Assembly: GCF_029953285.1 (NCBI RefSeq)
Contig: NZ_JASAOI010000011.1
Span: forward strand, 1-64,000
Length of the DNA: 64,000 bases
From: Yinghuangia seranimata
Lineage (GTDB): Bacteria > Actinomycetota > Actinomycetes > Streptomycetales > Streptomycetaceae
Direction: 5' to 3'
The notes beneath the pieces are model-generated. The model saw only the letters and a program-made list of their open reading frames with translations. It was not told the DNA's origin and ran no database searches. Below, in pieces: positions 1 through 10,103 of this stretch. Within the stretch, counting starts at the first letter, position 1, and every line of letters starts with the position of its first letter. A program made the position numbers and the translations under genes.

Positions 1-60
1 CCGCCGCGGTGTCGTTCCCGGGTGCTTCGGGTGATTCCGGTGATTCGAGGGATGCGGCCG

Positions 61-276
61 TCAGTCGCCGAACTCCGCGAGCCCCGCGACCAGCTCCGCC
101 CCGCGCGCCGGCACGTGCACGGCGGGCGCGGTCAGCGAGAACGGCGCGGTGGGCAGCGGCTTCGTGGTGTGCGGCGTGGTCCACGACACGTCGATCCGCG
201 CACAGTCGCCGCGCAGCTGGGCGAGCGACTCGGGCTCGGCCTTCGGCGGCAGGTAGGAACGGACGGGATCGGGCAT
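61..276 (-). CDS. small hypothetical protein (71 aa)
   Basis: I do not recognise this protein. The start is the ATG at 276, because a clean AAGGAG ribosome site lies 7 bases upstream on the minus strand; a longer reading from 408 would run into the divergent kinase promoter. The 71-residue product has no membrane segment, no cysteine pair and no obvious motif; its N-terminal half is polar and its C-terminal half is rich in Ala, Pro and Val. It is divergent from the adenosine kinase gene, and the roughly 146 bases between the two starts must hold both promoters. It is probably a real small gene, judging by the ribosome site, but no function can be given. Confidence 0.6.
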   Translation of the reverse strand: MPDPVRSYLPPKAEPESLAQLRGDCARIDVSWTTPHTTKPLPTAPFSLTAPAVHVPARGAELVAGLAEFGD

Positions 277-290
277 TCGGGACTCCTTGA

Positions 291-1397
<1,107 letters not shown>

Positions 1398-1400
<3 letters not shown>

Positions 1401-1417
1401 TCAGAAGCGTCTGATCA
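1398..1417. terminator. short palindrome joining two convergent stops
   Basis: A perfect 8-base inverted repeat, TGATCAGA-AGCG-TCTGATCA, covers the stop codon of the kinase gene (TGA 1398-1400) and that of the convergent desulfurase gene (TCA on plus, 1415-1417). A hairpin here could end both transcripts, although it is short, not GC-rich and lacks a T tract. Confidence 0.4.
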
Positions 1418-2860
1418 CGCACGCCGGACGAGGTAGGCGGTCCCGCCTGCCTCGTTCGGCGTCTCCCCGAGGTACGCGTTGCCGGTCATGTCGCACCAGG
1501 CCGGGACGTCGAGCCGCGCGGCCTCGTCGTCGGACAGCACCGCGACCACCGCGCCGTGCGGCACCTCGCCGATGCGCTTGGCCAGTTCGATGACCGGGAT
1601 GGGGCAGCGGCGGCCGAGCGCGTCGACGACCAGGGCGGGGGGTTCCGCGGGGCCGGCCGCCTCGTCGTCCGGCTTGTCCTCCGCGACGGCCTCGGGCGCG
1701 GGCGCGGCGGCCTGCTCGGCCCCGGCAGCCCTCCCCGTCCCCGTCACCGCGCGCAGGTCCGCGACGATCCCCGGCAGCACCGCGAGGAACCGGTCGACCT
1801 CCGCCGCGGGGGTGCCCTGCGGCAGCGACACGCGCACGTTGCCCTGCGTCAACACGCCCATGGCCGCCAGCACATGACTGGGTGTCAGCGTCGAGGACGT
1901 GCACGAGGAGCCCGACGACACGGCGAAGCCGGCCCGGTCGAGCGCGGTGAGCAGCGCCTCGCCGTCGACGTACAGGCACGAGAAGGTCACCACGTGGGGG
2001 AGCCGGCGGACGGGGTCGCCCACCACCTCGACGTCGGGAACCACCTCGGGGACCCGCGCGCGGATCCGGTCGACCAGCCCGGACAGCCGGCGGTTCTCCT
2101 CGTCGTCGCCGGTGGCCACCGCGCCCAGCGCGACCGCTGCCGCCACGATCGCCGGCACGTTCACGAATCCGGGCACGCGCCGCGACTCGCGCTCGTCGTA
2201 CGGCAGCGGCGAGCGGTAGCGGGTGCCCTTGCGCACCACGAGCACGCCGACGCCGGCCGGCCCGCCCCACTTGTGCGCGCTCGCGGCGAGCGCCGACCAG
2301 CCGTCCGGGACCGGCACCCGGCCGACCGACTGCGCCGCGTCGACGACGAGCGGAACGCCGCGCGCGGCGCACAGTTCGGCCGCCTCGGCGACGGGCTGGA
2401 GCGTTCCCACTTCATGGTTGGCGCTCTGCAGCGCGACCGCCGCGGTGTCGTCCCGCAGATCGGCCGCGAGCGCGTCGAGGTCGATCCGGCCCGATCGGTC
2501 CACCACCGTCCGGGTGATTTCCCCGCCGTGGGCCTCGTGGAGTTCGGCGGCGTGCAGGACGGACGAGTGCTCGACCGCGCTCACCACGACGTGCCGGCCG
2601 ACCCGGCGGCGCGCGTCCACCGTTCCGAGCAGTGCCAGTTGCGCCGCCTGGGTGCCCGACCCGGTGAACGCCACCTCGTCCGGGCGCGCCCCGAGCACCG
2701 TCGCGACCGTCTCACGTGCGGCGTCGAGCAACAGGCGGGCGCGGCGGCCGTCGTGGTACTGCCGCGCGGGATCCGCCCAGCCCTCCTCCAAAGCACTGAG
2801 GAAAGCCGCGCGTGCGGCGGGGTGCAGGGGCTCCGCGGAGGCCGCGTCGAAGTACGCCAT
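1415..2860 (-). CDS. cysteine desulfurase fused to a TusA/SirA sulfur carrier
   Basis: This 481-residue two-domain protein should take sulfur from cysteine as a persulfide and pass it to its own carrier domain. Residues 1-370 are a class V PLP fold of the NifS/IscS type: the PLP lysine is Lys197 in SAHKWGGPAG and the persulfide cysteine is Cys320 in SSGSSCTSSTL. A proline/alanine-rich linker (about 372-408) leads to a TusA-like domain with the sulfur-carrier motif GRRCPIPVIELAK (Cys419). The neighbouring cytochrome oxidase genes are divergent, so co-transcription is not implied. Joining the donor and the carrier in one chain suggests directed sulfur transfer, for example to tRNA thiolation or a cofactor; the acceptor is unknown. 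Confidence 0.88.
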   Translation of the reverse strand: MAYFDAASAEPLHPAARAAFLSALEEGWADPARQYHDGRRARLLLDAARETVATVLGARPDEVAFTGSGTQAAQLALLGTVDARRRVGRHVVVSAVEHSSVLHAAELHEAHGGEITRTVVDRSGRIDLDALAADLRDDTAAVALQSANHEVGTLQPVAEAAELCAARGVPLVVDAAQSVGRVPVPDGWSALAASAHKWGGPAGVGVLVVRKGTRYRSPLPYDERESRRVPGFVNVPAIVAAAVALGAVATGDDEENRRLSGLVDRIRARVPEVVPDVEVVGDPVRRLPHVVTFSCLYVDGEALLTALDRAGFAVSSGSSCTSSTLTPSHVLAAMGVLTQGNVRVSLPQGTPAAEVDRFLAVLPGIVADLRAVTGTGRAAGAEQAAAPAPEAVAEDKPDDEAAGPAEPPALVVDALGRRCPIPVIELAKRIGEVPHGAVVAVLSDDEAARLDVPAWCDMTGNAYLGETPNEAGGTAYLVRRA

Positions 2861-3091
2861 AAGGGGACGGTAGTCCGCTGTGAGCGGCGGTGGAGAACCG
2901 GCGGTTTCACTCGATCGGACGGCGCGTCACATTCCTTCTCTCCGCCACACCGGACCTCGGCGCGCGACCCGAATACCGCTCCAGTAGGGTTGCCCCGCAG
3001 AAACATCCAAACCTGCCTGTGCGACGGACAAGCGGGGGGCGAAGTTCCCCCTCAGACCGACGTTATGGGCGAGACATCGGGAAGGCGCTAC

Positions 3092-3979
3092 GTGAGTCCC
3101 TACGGCTCCGACCGCTCGCCGCGGCGCTGGATGCGGCGCAGGGTGCCGCAGCTGCTGGCTCTGGGCCTCGTCACCGCGACCGCCACCGGCTGCTCCGTCG
3201 ACTCCAAGGATCTGCCCAGACTGGGTCTGCCGTCTCCTGCCACCGAGCAGGGGCACCGCGTACTCGCCCTCTGGCAGGGCTCCTGGATTGCAGCACTCAT
3301 CGTCGGCGCTGTGGTGTGGGGGCTCATCCTGTGGAGCGTCGTGTTCCACCGGCGCAGTCGAACGAAGCAGGAGATCCCGCCGCAGACCCGGTACAACCTC
3401 CCTCTCGAGGTTCTGTACACGGTTATCCCCGGCATCATCATCGCGGTCTTCTTCTACTTCACCGCGCGCGACGAGACCAAGCTTCAGGCGACCACCCCGA
3501 AGACGGACCCGGCTTTCGCCTCGGTCAACGTCATCGAGGTCGTCGGCTACCAGTGGAACTGGGCGTTCAACTACAAGGACGGCGCGCTGAACTCGGCCGG
3601 TCCGGTCTACGAGTCCGGCACGCCCGCCAGGATGCCGACGCTTTGGCTGCCTCAGGGCCAGAAGGTGCAGTTCCTGCTGAACTCGCCCGACGTGATCCAC
3701 TCGTTCTGGGTGCCGGCGTTCCTCTACAAGCAGGACATCATCCCCGGCAAGACCAACAAGTTCGAGATCACGCCCCAGGTTCTGGGCGAGTACGACGGCA
3801 GGTGCGCGGAGCTGTGCGGCGCGGACCATTCCCGCATGCTCTTCAAGGTGAAGATCGTCACCCCCGAGGAGTACCAGAGGCACCTCGCGGAGCTGAAGGC
3901 AATCGGCAACACCGGGGGCGTTCGCAGCACGGTCAACATGCCCGCCACGGTGGAGCACACTCCGGGAAGTGAAAAGTGA
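3092..3979 (+). CDS. ctaC: cytochrome c oxidase subunit II
   Basis: Subunit II of the aa3-type oxidase takes electrons from the bc1 complex at the outer face of the membrane. The 295-residue product has a lipoprotein-type signal (lipobox around TATGC), two transmembrane helices, then a cupredoxin domain. The CuA ligands are visible: His203 in DVIHSFW and Cys238, Cys242, His246, Met249 in [13 protein letters not shown] chose the GTG at 3092 because GGAAGG lies 6 bases upstream and the N-terminus [12 protein letters not shown] resembles Streptomyces CtaC; an ATG at 3065 is possible. It overlaps ctaD by 4 bases (GTGA), so the two are translationally coupled. Confidence 0.95.
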   Translation: MSPYGSDRSPRRWMRRRVPQLLALGLVTATATGCSVDSKDLPRLGLPSPATEQGHRVLALWQGSWIAALIVGAVVWGLILWSVVFHRRSRTKQEIPPQTRYNLPLEVLYTVIPGIIIAVFFYFTARDETKLQATTPKTDPAFASVNVIEVVGYQWNWAFNYKDGALNSAGPVYESGTPARMPTLWLPQGQKVQFLLNSPDVIHSFWVPAFLYKQDIIPGKTNKFEITPQVLGEYDGRCAELCGADHSRMLFKVKIVTPEEYQRHLAELKAIGNTGGVRSTVNMPATVEHTPGSEK

Positions 3980-5685
3980 CGATCCTCAACGAGCCACAGA
4001 GCGTGGCCGCGGGCGCGTCGGGGGTGCGTCGCAAGGCTCCCGGCAACGCCGTCGTCAAGTGGATGACCACCACTGACCACAAGACCATCGGCAGCCTGTA
4101 CCTCATCACCTCGTTCGTCTTCTTCTGCATCGGCGGCATCCTGGCGCTCTTCATGCGCGCCGAGCTGGCCCGTCCGGGTACGCAGATCATGTCGAACGAG
4201 CAGTTCAACCAGGCGTTCACGATGCACGGCACGATCATGCTGCTGATGTTCGCGACGCCGCTGTTCGCCGGTTTCACGAACTGGATCATGCCGCTGCAGA
4301 TCGGCGCGCCCGACGTGGCGTTCCCGCGGCTGAACATGTTCGCCTACTGGCTCTACCTGTTCGGCTCGATCATCGCGGTCGCCGGCTTCATCACCCCGCA
4401 GGGTGCCGCCGACTTCGGCTGGTTCGCGTACTCGCCGCTGTCGGACTCGGTCCGCTCGCCGGGTGTGGGCGCCGACATGTGGATCATGGGCCTGGCGATG
4501 TCCGGCTTCGGCACCATCCTCGGTGCGGTCAACTTCATCACGACGATCATCGCGATGCGGGCGCCCGGCCTGACGATGTTCCGGATGTCGATCTTCTGCT
4601 GGAACGTCCTGCTGACCTCGATCCTGGTCCTGCTGGCGTTCCCGGTCCTCGCCGCCGCGCTCTTCGCGCTGGAGGCCGACCGCAAGTTCGGCACACACAT
4701 CTTCGATCCGGCCAACGGCGGACCGATCCTGTGGCAACACCTCTTCTGGTTCTTCGGCCATCCAGAGGTGTACATCATCGCGCTGCCGTTCTTCGGCATC
4801 GTCTCCGAGGTCATCCCGGTCTTCGCCCGCAAGCCGATGTTCGGCTACAAGGGCCTGATCGGCGCGACCATCGCGATCGCGGGCCTCTCGGTCACCGTGT
4901 GGGCGCACCACATGTTCGTGACCGGCTCGGTGATGCTGCCGTTCTTCTCGTTCATGACGTTCCTGATCGCGGTGCCCACCGGTGTGAAGTTCTTCAACTG
5001 GATCGGCACCATGTGGCGCGGCTCGCTCTCCTTCGAGACGCCGATGCTGTGGACGGTCGGCTTCCTCGTCACGTTCGTGTTCGGCGGTCTGACCGGCGTC
5101 ATCCTGGCCTCGCCGCCGCTCGACTTCCACGTGTCCGACTCGTACTTCGTGGTGGCGCACTTCCACTACGTCGTCTTCGGCACGGTCGTCTTCGCGATGT
5201 TCGCCGGCTTCCACTTCTGGTGGCCGAAGTTCACCGGCAAGATGCTCGACGAGCGGCTCGGCAAGATCACCTTCTGGACGCTGTTCACCGGCTTCCACAC
5301 GACGTTCCTGGTGCAGCACTGGCTCGGCGCGGAGGGCATGCCCCGCCGCTACGCCGACTACCTCGCCTCGGACGGCTTCACCACGCTGAACATGGTGTCG
5401 ACGATCGGCTCGTTCCTGCTGGGCCTGTCGATCCTGCCGTTCATCTACAACGTGTGGAAGACGCACAAGTACGGCAAGAAGGTCACCGTCGACGACCCGT
5501 GGGGCTACGGCCGCTCGCTCGAGTGGGCGACCTCCTGCCCGCCGCCGCGGCACAACTTCACCTCGATGCCGCGCATCCGCTCGGAATCCCCGGCGTTCGA
5601 CCTGCACCACCCGGAGATCGCCGCGCTGGACTACCTCGGTGACGACAAGCACGCCGTCACGGCGGGCAAGGACGGTGAGCGGTGA
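3976..5685 (+). CDS. ctaD: cytochrome c oxidase subunit I
   Basis: This is the catalytic haem-copper subunit that reduces oxygen to water and pumps protons, 569 residues with about 12 membrane helices. The haem a ligand histidine lies in [10 protein letters not shown]. The CuB histidine and cross-linked tyrosine are in GHPEVYI, two further CuB histidines are in AHHMFV, and the haem ligands of helix X are in HFHYVVFG. The length and C-terminal tail fit actinobacterial CtaD. The gene starts with GTG inside the ctaC stop and its stop overlaps the ctaF start, so ctaC-ctaD-ctaF is one operon. Confidence 0.97.
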   Translation: MTILNEPQSVAAGASGVRRKAPGNAVVKWMTTTDHKTIGSLYLITSFVFFCIGGILALFMRAELARPGTQIMSNEQFNQAFTMHGTIMLLMFATPLFAGFTNWIMPLQIGAPDVAFPRLNMFAYWLYLFGSIIAVAGFITPQGAADFGWFAYSPLSDSVRSPGVGADMWIMGLAMSGFGTILGAVNFITTIIAMRAPGLTMFRMSIFCWNVLLTSILVLLAFPVLAAALFALEADRKFGTHIFDPANGGPILWQHLFWFFGHPEVYIIALPFFGIVSEVIPVFARKPMFGYKGLIGATIAIAGLSVTVWAHHMFVTGSVMLPFFSFMTFLIAVPTGVKFFNWIGTMWRGSLSFETPMLWTVGFLVTFVFGGLTGVILASPPLDFHVSDSYFVVAHFHYVVFGTVVFAMFAGFHFWWPKFTGKMLDERLGKITFWTLFTGFHTTFLVQHWLGAEGMPRRYADYLASDGFTTLNMVSTIGSFLLGLSILPFIYNVWKTHKYGKKVTVDDPWGYGRSLEWATSCPPPRHNFTSMPRIRSESPAFDLHHPEIAALDYLGDDKHAVTAGKDGER

Positions 5686-6080
5686 AGTTCACCGGAGCGC
5701 TGATGACGCTGGTGGCGATCTTCCTGCTGCCGGTGACCATCATCTACTGGGTCCTCTCCGAGGACCCGACCGGAACCACGGCGCTGGCCCTGGCCTTCGG
5801 TCTGTCGATCATGATCGGCTACTACCTCTGGTTCACCGCGCGGCGCAGCGACCTGATGCCGTCGGACAACGAAGAGGGCGACATCGCGGACGACGCGGGC
5901 GAGCTGGGCTTCTTCAGCCCGCACAGCTGGTCCCCGCTGATGCTCGCGTGCGGTGGCGGTCTGATGTTCCTGGGCATCATCTTCGGCTGGTGGCTGTGCT
6001 ACTTCGCGGCCCCGCTCGTCGTCGTCGCCCTGTTCTTCTGGGTCTTCGAGTACTACCGGGGCGAGAACCAGAACCAGTGA
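5682..6080 (+). CDS. ctaF: actinobacterial cytochrome c oxidase subunit IV
   Basis: CtaF is a small accessory subunit of the actinobacterial bcc-aa3 supercomplex. The 132-residue protein begins [16 protein letters not shown] and has four hydrophobic helices: two at residues 4-50 and two at about 85-125. Between them is an acidic loop with the family-typical [14 protein letters not shown]. The GTG start at 5682 overlaps the ctaD stop. A strong hairpin terminator follows about 75 bases after the stop, which ends the ctaCDF operon. Confidence 0.93.
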   Translation: MKFTGALMTLVAIFLLPVTIIYWVLSEDPTGTTALALAFGLSIMIGYYLWFTARRSDLMPSDNEEGDIADDAGELGFFSPHSWSPLMLACGGGLMFLGIIFGWWLCYFAAPLVVVALFFWVFEYYRGENQNQ

Positions 6081-6154
6081 CCCCGGCGTCCGGAGTCACC
6101 GCGCGGTCCGCGCGCCGGTAGCGAACGGACCGCAGCACAACCTGCACGATGCCG

Positions 6155-6188
6155 CGAGGCCGGCCACCCGAACGGGTGGCCGGCCTCG
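6155..6188 (+). terminator. terminator of ctaCDF
   Basis: A perfect GC-rich inverted repeat with arms of at least 14 bases (GAGGCCGGCCACCC, loop GAAC, and complement) follows ctaF. There is no long T tract, as is usual for Streptomyces terminators. Confidence 0.85.
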
Positions 6189-6383
6189 TGCATTCGCGTC
6201 ATTGTTGGACTTATCGGTCGTGATCAGGGTGAGTGACGCGGCCGATCAGGGTCCGGATCCCCGGAGTTGTCACCGTTGTGTGACTGTCTCCGAAATCCGG
6301 AACCCCCGCGCGCTGAGGGGGCGTCATGCACAGCGCATACGGTTCGCAGCAGGACTGCGTAAGCGGAAGAGGGAGGGATTCGC
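6189..6383 (+). promoter_or_regulatory. leader region of the first L,D-transpeptidase gene
   Basis: With the terminator before it, this forms the 303-base gap after ctaF. No gene is seen. It holds two copies of GATCAGGG at 6222-6229 and 6244-6251, 22 bases apart (about two helical turns), which could be an operator. A GGAAC at 6299-6303 is followed 19 bases later by GTC; this resembles an ECF-type promoter, but the spacing is long. A C-rich/G-rich hairpin lies at 6303-6321, and a purine-rich ribosome site (GGGAGGGA) lies just before the GTG at 6384. Confidence 0.35.
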
Positions 6384-7664
6384 GTGCCCCGCATATCTGG
6401 AGCATCGCGTACGGGGGCCGCCAGGCTGACCGCAGGACTGCTCGTGGTGCCCCTGGCACTACTGACGGCGTGTTCCTCCGGGGGTGGAAAGTCCGACCCC
6501 AAGCCCACGGGCAACGGCATATCCGCCGACCCGGCCGGCGGGGGCGGCAAGAACAAGGGCGGCGGCGCACCGGCCGTCCTGGCGGTACAGCCCGCTGACG
6601 GCGCCAAGTCGGTGGAGACCGAGGGCACGCTGTCGGTCGCCGTGACCGGCGGCAAGGTCACCTCGGTGACGGTCACCGACGACAAGGGCAAGGCCGTCGA
6701 GGGCGCCACGTCGTCCGACGGCGCCAAGTGGACCCCGAAGACCGCGCTCGCCAACGGCACCAAGTACACGGTGGCCGCGAAGGCGGCCAACGCCGAAGGC
6801 GCCGAGGTCAGCACCAACAGCAGCTTCACCACGGTGTCCGCGGGCAAGACCTACGAGTACTCGTACCGGCCGGACTCCGACGACGGCGACAAGCTCGGCG
6901 TCGGCACGATCATCTCGCTCAAGTTCAACAAGTCCGTCAAGGACAAGGCGGCGGTCGAGAAGCACCTCAGCGTCACCGCCGAGCCGGCCGTCGAGGGCTC
7001 GTGGTCGTGGATCACCGACTACGACGGCAGCGACCGCGTCGACTTCCGGCCCAAGGAGTACTGGAAGCCCGGCACCAAGGTGACCTGGAAGGCCGACCTG
7101 TCCGGCGTGAAGTCGGCGGACGGCACCTACGGCACCCAGAACCGGTCGGGCTCCTTCACCGTCAGCGACTCGCTGGTCGCCACGGCGGACCTGACCTCCA
7201 AGCAGATGACCATCAAGAAGAACGGCGAGGTCGTCGACACGCTGCCCATCTCCGCCGGCAGCGCGGACAACCCGACCTGGACCGGCACCATGGTGGTCCT
7301 GGACAAGGTCGACGGCATCGACATGAACTCCGAGACCGTGGGCCTCGGCGACGCGTACAACATGAAGAACGTGCGCTACGCCGTGCACCTGACCACGTCC
7401 GGCACCTACGTGCACGCCGCGCCGTGGAACGACGGCAAGTTCGGCAAGGTCAACGGAAGCCACGGCTGCATCGGCATGAGCACGACCAACGCCGGGACGT
7501 TCTTCAACATGGTGCACACCGGCGACGTCGTCGAGATCGTCAACGGGAGCGAGAAGAAGGTCAAGGCCGGCAACGGGTACGGCGGCTGGAGCCTGGACTG
7601 GGACACCTGGGTGAAGGGCAGCGCGCTGTCCGGCTCGGGTGCGTCGGCGGCGCCCGCCCAGTGA
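6384..7664 (+). CDS. L,D-transpeptidase lipoprotein (YkuD/ErfK family)
   Basis: This secreted enzyme makes 3-3 cross-links in peptidoglycan or a related peptide exchange. The 426-residue protein has a lipoprotein signal (PLALLTACSSGGG, lipid cysteine near residue 30) and a Gly/Lys/Asp-rich spacer. Two immunoglobulin-like domains follow at about 55-260, as in mycobacterial LdtMt2-type enzymes, then a YkuD catalytic domain. The catalytic motif is SHGCIGMSTTNA with nucleophile Cys362; the upstream histidine is in YVHAAPW. The start is GTG 6384 with GGGAGGGA upstream. A second copy of the same architecture follows immediately (7829-9058). The gene lies between the two halves of the respiratory gene set. 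Confidence 0.93.
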   Translation: MPRISGASRTGAARLTAGLLVVPLALLTACSSGGGKSDPKPTGNGISADPAGGGGKNKGGGAPAVLAVQPADGAKSVETEGTLSVAVTGGKVTSVTVTDDKGKAVEGATSSDGAKWTPKTALANGTKYTVAAKAANAEGAEVSTNSSFTTVSAGKTYEYSYRPDSDDGDKLGVGTIISLKFNKSVKDKAAVEKHLSVTAEPAVEGSWSWITDYDGSDRVDFRPKEYWKPGTKVTWKADLSGVKSADGTYGTQNRSGSFTVSDSLVATADLTSKQMTIKKNGEVVDTLPISAGSADNPTWTGTMVVLDKVDGIDMNSETVGLGDAYNMKNVRYAVHLTTSGTYVHAAPWNDGKFGKVNGSHGCIGMSTTNAGTFFNMVHTGDVVEIVNGSEKKVKAGNGYGGWSLDWDTWVKGSALSGSGASAAPAQ

Positions 7665-7828
7665 GTGCCGCGGCCTAGCGTTCGAACCCGGCGTCCGAGC
7701 GGCGCGACGCGCACGCATTAGTGTGATTTTTGTTCTCGAATGGACGCACCCGGCGGCCGTTCCGGATCACCCGGATGAGACTGGACCAGCAGGTCCAAGA
7801 TCGTCCACCCTGATCCGGGAGGTGCCGG

Positions 7829-9058
7829 GTGCGTCGCATATCGGTTTCCCCAGGCCGCCAAGGCGCTCTGCGCCCCGCCGTGTTCGCCTTCGCTGCGATG
7901 GTGATCCTCGGCGCGTGCGGCGAGGACTCGGGCGGTGCGGCAAGGCCCACCGTCAGCAGCGCGCGGTTCGTCATGACCCCGCAGGACGGGAACGACGCGG
8001 TCGCCCCGGAAAGCGTCGTCACGGTCGGCTCCGGCGGCGGCAAGCTCGCCGAGGTCGTGCTCGTCGCCGGCGACGGCAGCACCGCGTCCGGGAGGATGAG
8101 CCCCGGCGGCGCGTCGTGGTACACCGACAAGCCGCTCAGGTACGGCACCAAGTACACCCTCAAGGCGTCCGCCGTGGACGTCTACGGGCTCACGACGAGC
8201 ACCAGCGAGACCTTCACCACCCTCACGCCCGCGACCATCGTCAGCGCCGAGAAGGTGACCCCCGAGAAGGGCGCCACGGTCGGCGTGGGGATGCCCGTCT
8301 CGGTCGAGTTCGACCACGCCGTCAAGGACGTCGCGGTACGCGCCGCGGTCGAGCGGCGGCTGCGGCTGACCTCCTCGACCCCGGTCGAGGGCGCGTGGGG
8401 CTGGGTCGACGACAAGACCGTGCGCTTCCGCCCCAAGGACTACTGGCCCACCGGCACCAAGGTCAGCGTCGCCACCGACCTGTACGGGCTGCCGATGGGG
8501 GACGGCGCGTACGGCGGAACCGGCGGCGGCGTCTCGGACTTCGTGATCGGCCCCGCGGTCATGACCACCGTGGACTCCGCCGCCCACCAGATGACCGTCA
8601 CCCGCAACGGCGAGCTCCTGCGCACGGTGCCGGTCACCACCGGCAAGCCGGGCTTCACGACGCGGTCGGGTACCAAGGTGATCCTCGGCAAGGAGGAGCA
8701 CGTCCTGATGGACGGCACCACCGTGGGTATCGCCGAGGGCAGTTCCGATGCCTACCGGCTCGACGTCTACTGGGCCACCCGGGTGACATGGAGCGGCGAG
8801 TACCTGCACGCCGCGCCGTGGTCCGTGGGCTCCCAGGGCGTCGCCAACGTCAGCCACGGCTGCGTCGGGATGAGCACCGAGAACGCGCAGTGGTACTACG
8901 GCGTGGTCACCGTCGGGGACGTGGTCAACGTCATCAACACCGACAGCAGCAAGACCATGGAGCCGATCGGCAACGGCTACGGCGAGTGGAACCTCTCGTG
9001 GGACGAGTGGCTGAAGGACAGCGCCGCGGGCGCGGTCACGGCGGCGAAGCCGGTCTGA
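7829..9058 (+). CDS. second L,D-transpeptidase lipoprotein (tandem paralogue)
   Basis: This 409-residue protein has the same layout as the preceding gene: lipoprotein signal (MVILGACGEDSGG), two Ig-like domains and a C-terminal YkuD domain. The nucleophile is Cys345 in SHGCVGMSTENAQ, and the histidine motif YLHAAPW is kept. The C-terminal NGYGEWNLSWDEW is shared with its neighbour (NGYGGWSLDWDTW), which supports an origin by tandem duplication. The start is GTG 7829 with GGGAGGT upstream. The 164-base gap to the first paralogue has no clear terminator, so co-transcription is possible. Why two copies are kept is unknown; different substrates or growth stages are plausible. Confidence 0.93.
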   Translation: MRRISVSPGRQGALRPAVFAFAAMVILGACGEDSGGAARPTVSSARFVMTPQDGNDAVAPESVVTVGSGGGKLAEVVLVAGDGSTASGRMSPGGASWYTDKPLRYGTKYTLKASAVDVYGLTTSTSETFTTLTPATIVSAEKVTPEKGATVGVGMPVSVEFDHAVKDVAVRAAVERRLRLTSSTPVEGAWGWVDDKTVRFRPKDYWPTGTKVSVATDLYGLPMGDGAYGGTGGGVSDFVIGPAVMTTVDSAAHQMTVTRNGELLRTVPVTTGKPGFTTRSGTKVILGKEEHVLMDGTTVGIAEGSSDAYRLDVYWATRVTWSGEYLHAAPWSVGSQGVANVSHGCVGMSTENAQWYYGVVTVGDVVNVINTDSSKTMEPIGNGYGEWNLSWDEWLKDSAAGAVTAAKPV

Positions 9059-9066
9059 TCGACGAC

Positions 9067-9125
9067 GAGTGAGGCCCCACACCCGGCCGGAAGGGGGACT
9101 TCGGCCGGGCGGGGGGCCTCGGACT
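9067..9125. terminator. bidirectional terminator between convergent genes
   Basis: A long imperfect hairpin lies between the stops of the second L,D-transpeptidase (9058) and the minus-strand membrane protein (9144). The nested pairings are GAGT/ACTC, GAGGCCCC/GGGGCCTC and CCCGGCCG/CGGCCGGG. It is well placed to stop both transcripts. Confidence 0.75.
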
Positions 9126-9143
9126 CACGCGTGCGGGGACGGG

Positions 9144-10103
9144 CTACTGCACGCTTGCCGCGCGTGTGACGGCGCTCTGGAAGAACTCGGGTGTCAGCCC
9201 GGATGTGATCAGGTCGCCGTGGCTCTGCTGGTAGAAGAAGGTGACGATGGTGTTCCCCGAGCGGCCGAACGCGACGACCTCGTTGTACCAGGGGTCGGTC
9301 CAGCGAACCCCCCAGACCTGCACCGTGTCCGTCACGGAGATCTTGGTGACCTGAGCACCGTTCATGTTCCCGGCGTCCGCGAGCCCCTTGTTCGCGAGCA
9401 GGGAGGCGGCGAACTTCGCCATCGCGGCCTTGGCCTCCTCCTCCGACGCGACGGGGACGATCTTCTCGACGAAGTGCCCGCCGCCCGCGGCCTCGGAGAA
9501 GTGGTACACCGTGCTCAGGACCGACGTGTCCCCTGGAAGGTCGAGCGTCTCCGCCGTCTTGATGTCGGGGTGGAGCCGGTTCACGAAAGGCGTGGCGAAG
9601 CGCGGGAGGAACGTCCCGCTCCCGGTCCCGTTCAGCGTGTCCGCGCGGGTGACCACAGAACCCGCGGCGTCCGGGGCCTGGGTCCACGTCGCGCCGTCGA
9701 GCTTCGGCAGGTCCGCCAGTCCGAGCACACGCGGGGAAAGCGGGAGCTTCACGGGATCGGGCTCGCGGAAGTCGCAGGGCCTGCTGCCGTCGGGTCGGGG
9801 TGTGCACGACATCTTCGGCTCCGGCAGCGTCGGCAGTGCGCCCGGAACCGACGGCGACACCGAAACCGTCGGGCTGCCGGACGCGGTGGACGCCCGCTGG
9901 GCGGAGCCGTCCGGGCTGCCGAGGACCGCGATGGTCGAGGCGATGACGGCTACCGCGGCGACAGCCGCGGCGGCGGCCGTCACCTTCCGGCGGGTGGTGA
10001 TGCGGCGGCCTCGGGCGCGGGCGTCGTCGGCCCGGCCGATCCGGACGGCCGGTTCTATGTCGTCGGCGAGGCCTTTGAGCAGGCGGTCGAGATCGTCGGT
10101 CAT
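9144..10103 (-). CDS. single-pass membrane protein, candidate anti-sigma partner
   Basis: This 319-residue protein has a short cytoplasmic N-terminus (MTDDLDRLLKGLADDIEPA), one membrane helix at about residues 45-65 (rich in Ala and Val), then a Pro/Ser-rich linker and a roughly 220-residue domain outside the membrane. The ATG at 10103 is preceded by GGAGGAG and overlaps the stop of the sigma factor gene (ATGA), so the pair is translationally coupled. That context and topology suggest a regulator of the sigma factor that senses the cell envelope. I see no zinc-binding anti-sigma (HxxxCxxC) motif in the N-terminus, so if it is an anti-sigma factor it is not the ZAS type. The extracytoplasmic domain is not recognised. 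Confidence 0.75.
   Translation of the reverse strand: MTDDLDRLLKGLADDIEPAVRIGRADDARARGRRITTRRKVTAAAAAVAAVAVIASTIAVLGSPDGSAQRASTASGSPTVSVSPSVPGALPTLPEPKMSCTPRPDGSRPCDFREPDPVKLPLSPRVLGLADLPKLDGATWTQAPDAAGSVVTRADTLNGTGSGTFLPRFATPFVNRLHPDIKTAETLDLPGDTSVLSTVYHFSEAAGGGHFVEKIVPVASEEEAKAAMAKFAASLLANKGLADAGNMNGAQVTKISVTDTVQVWGVRWTDPWYNEVVAFGRSGNTIVTFFYQQSHGDLITSGLTPEFFQSAVTRAASVQ

Noticed and set aside
1556-3091. Upstream in-frame extension of the CtaC reading frame
   Set aside because: The extra 500 codons run antisense to the desulfurase-TusA gene. The real CtaC starts at 3092 with a lipoprotein signal.
3724-5652. Long open frame on the minus strand opposite ctaD (over 600 codons)
   Set aside because: It is the mirror of a highly conserved oxidase gene in very GC-rich DNA. 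The product is Arg/Glu/His-rich with no domain, and it lacks a ribosome site.
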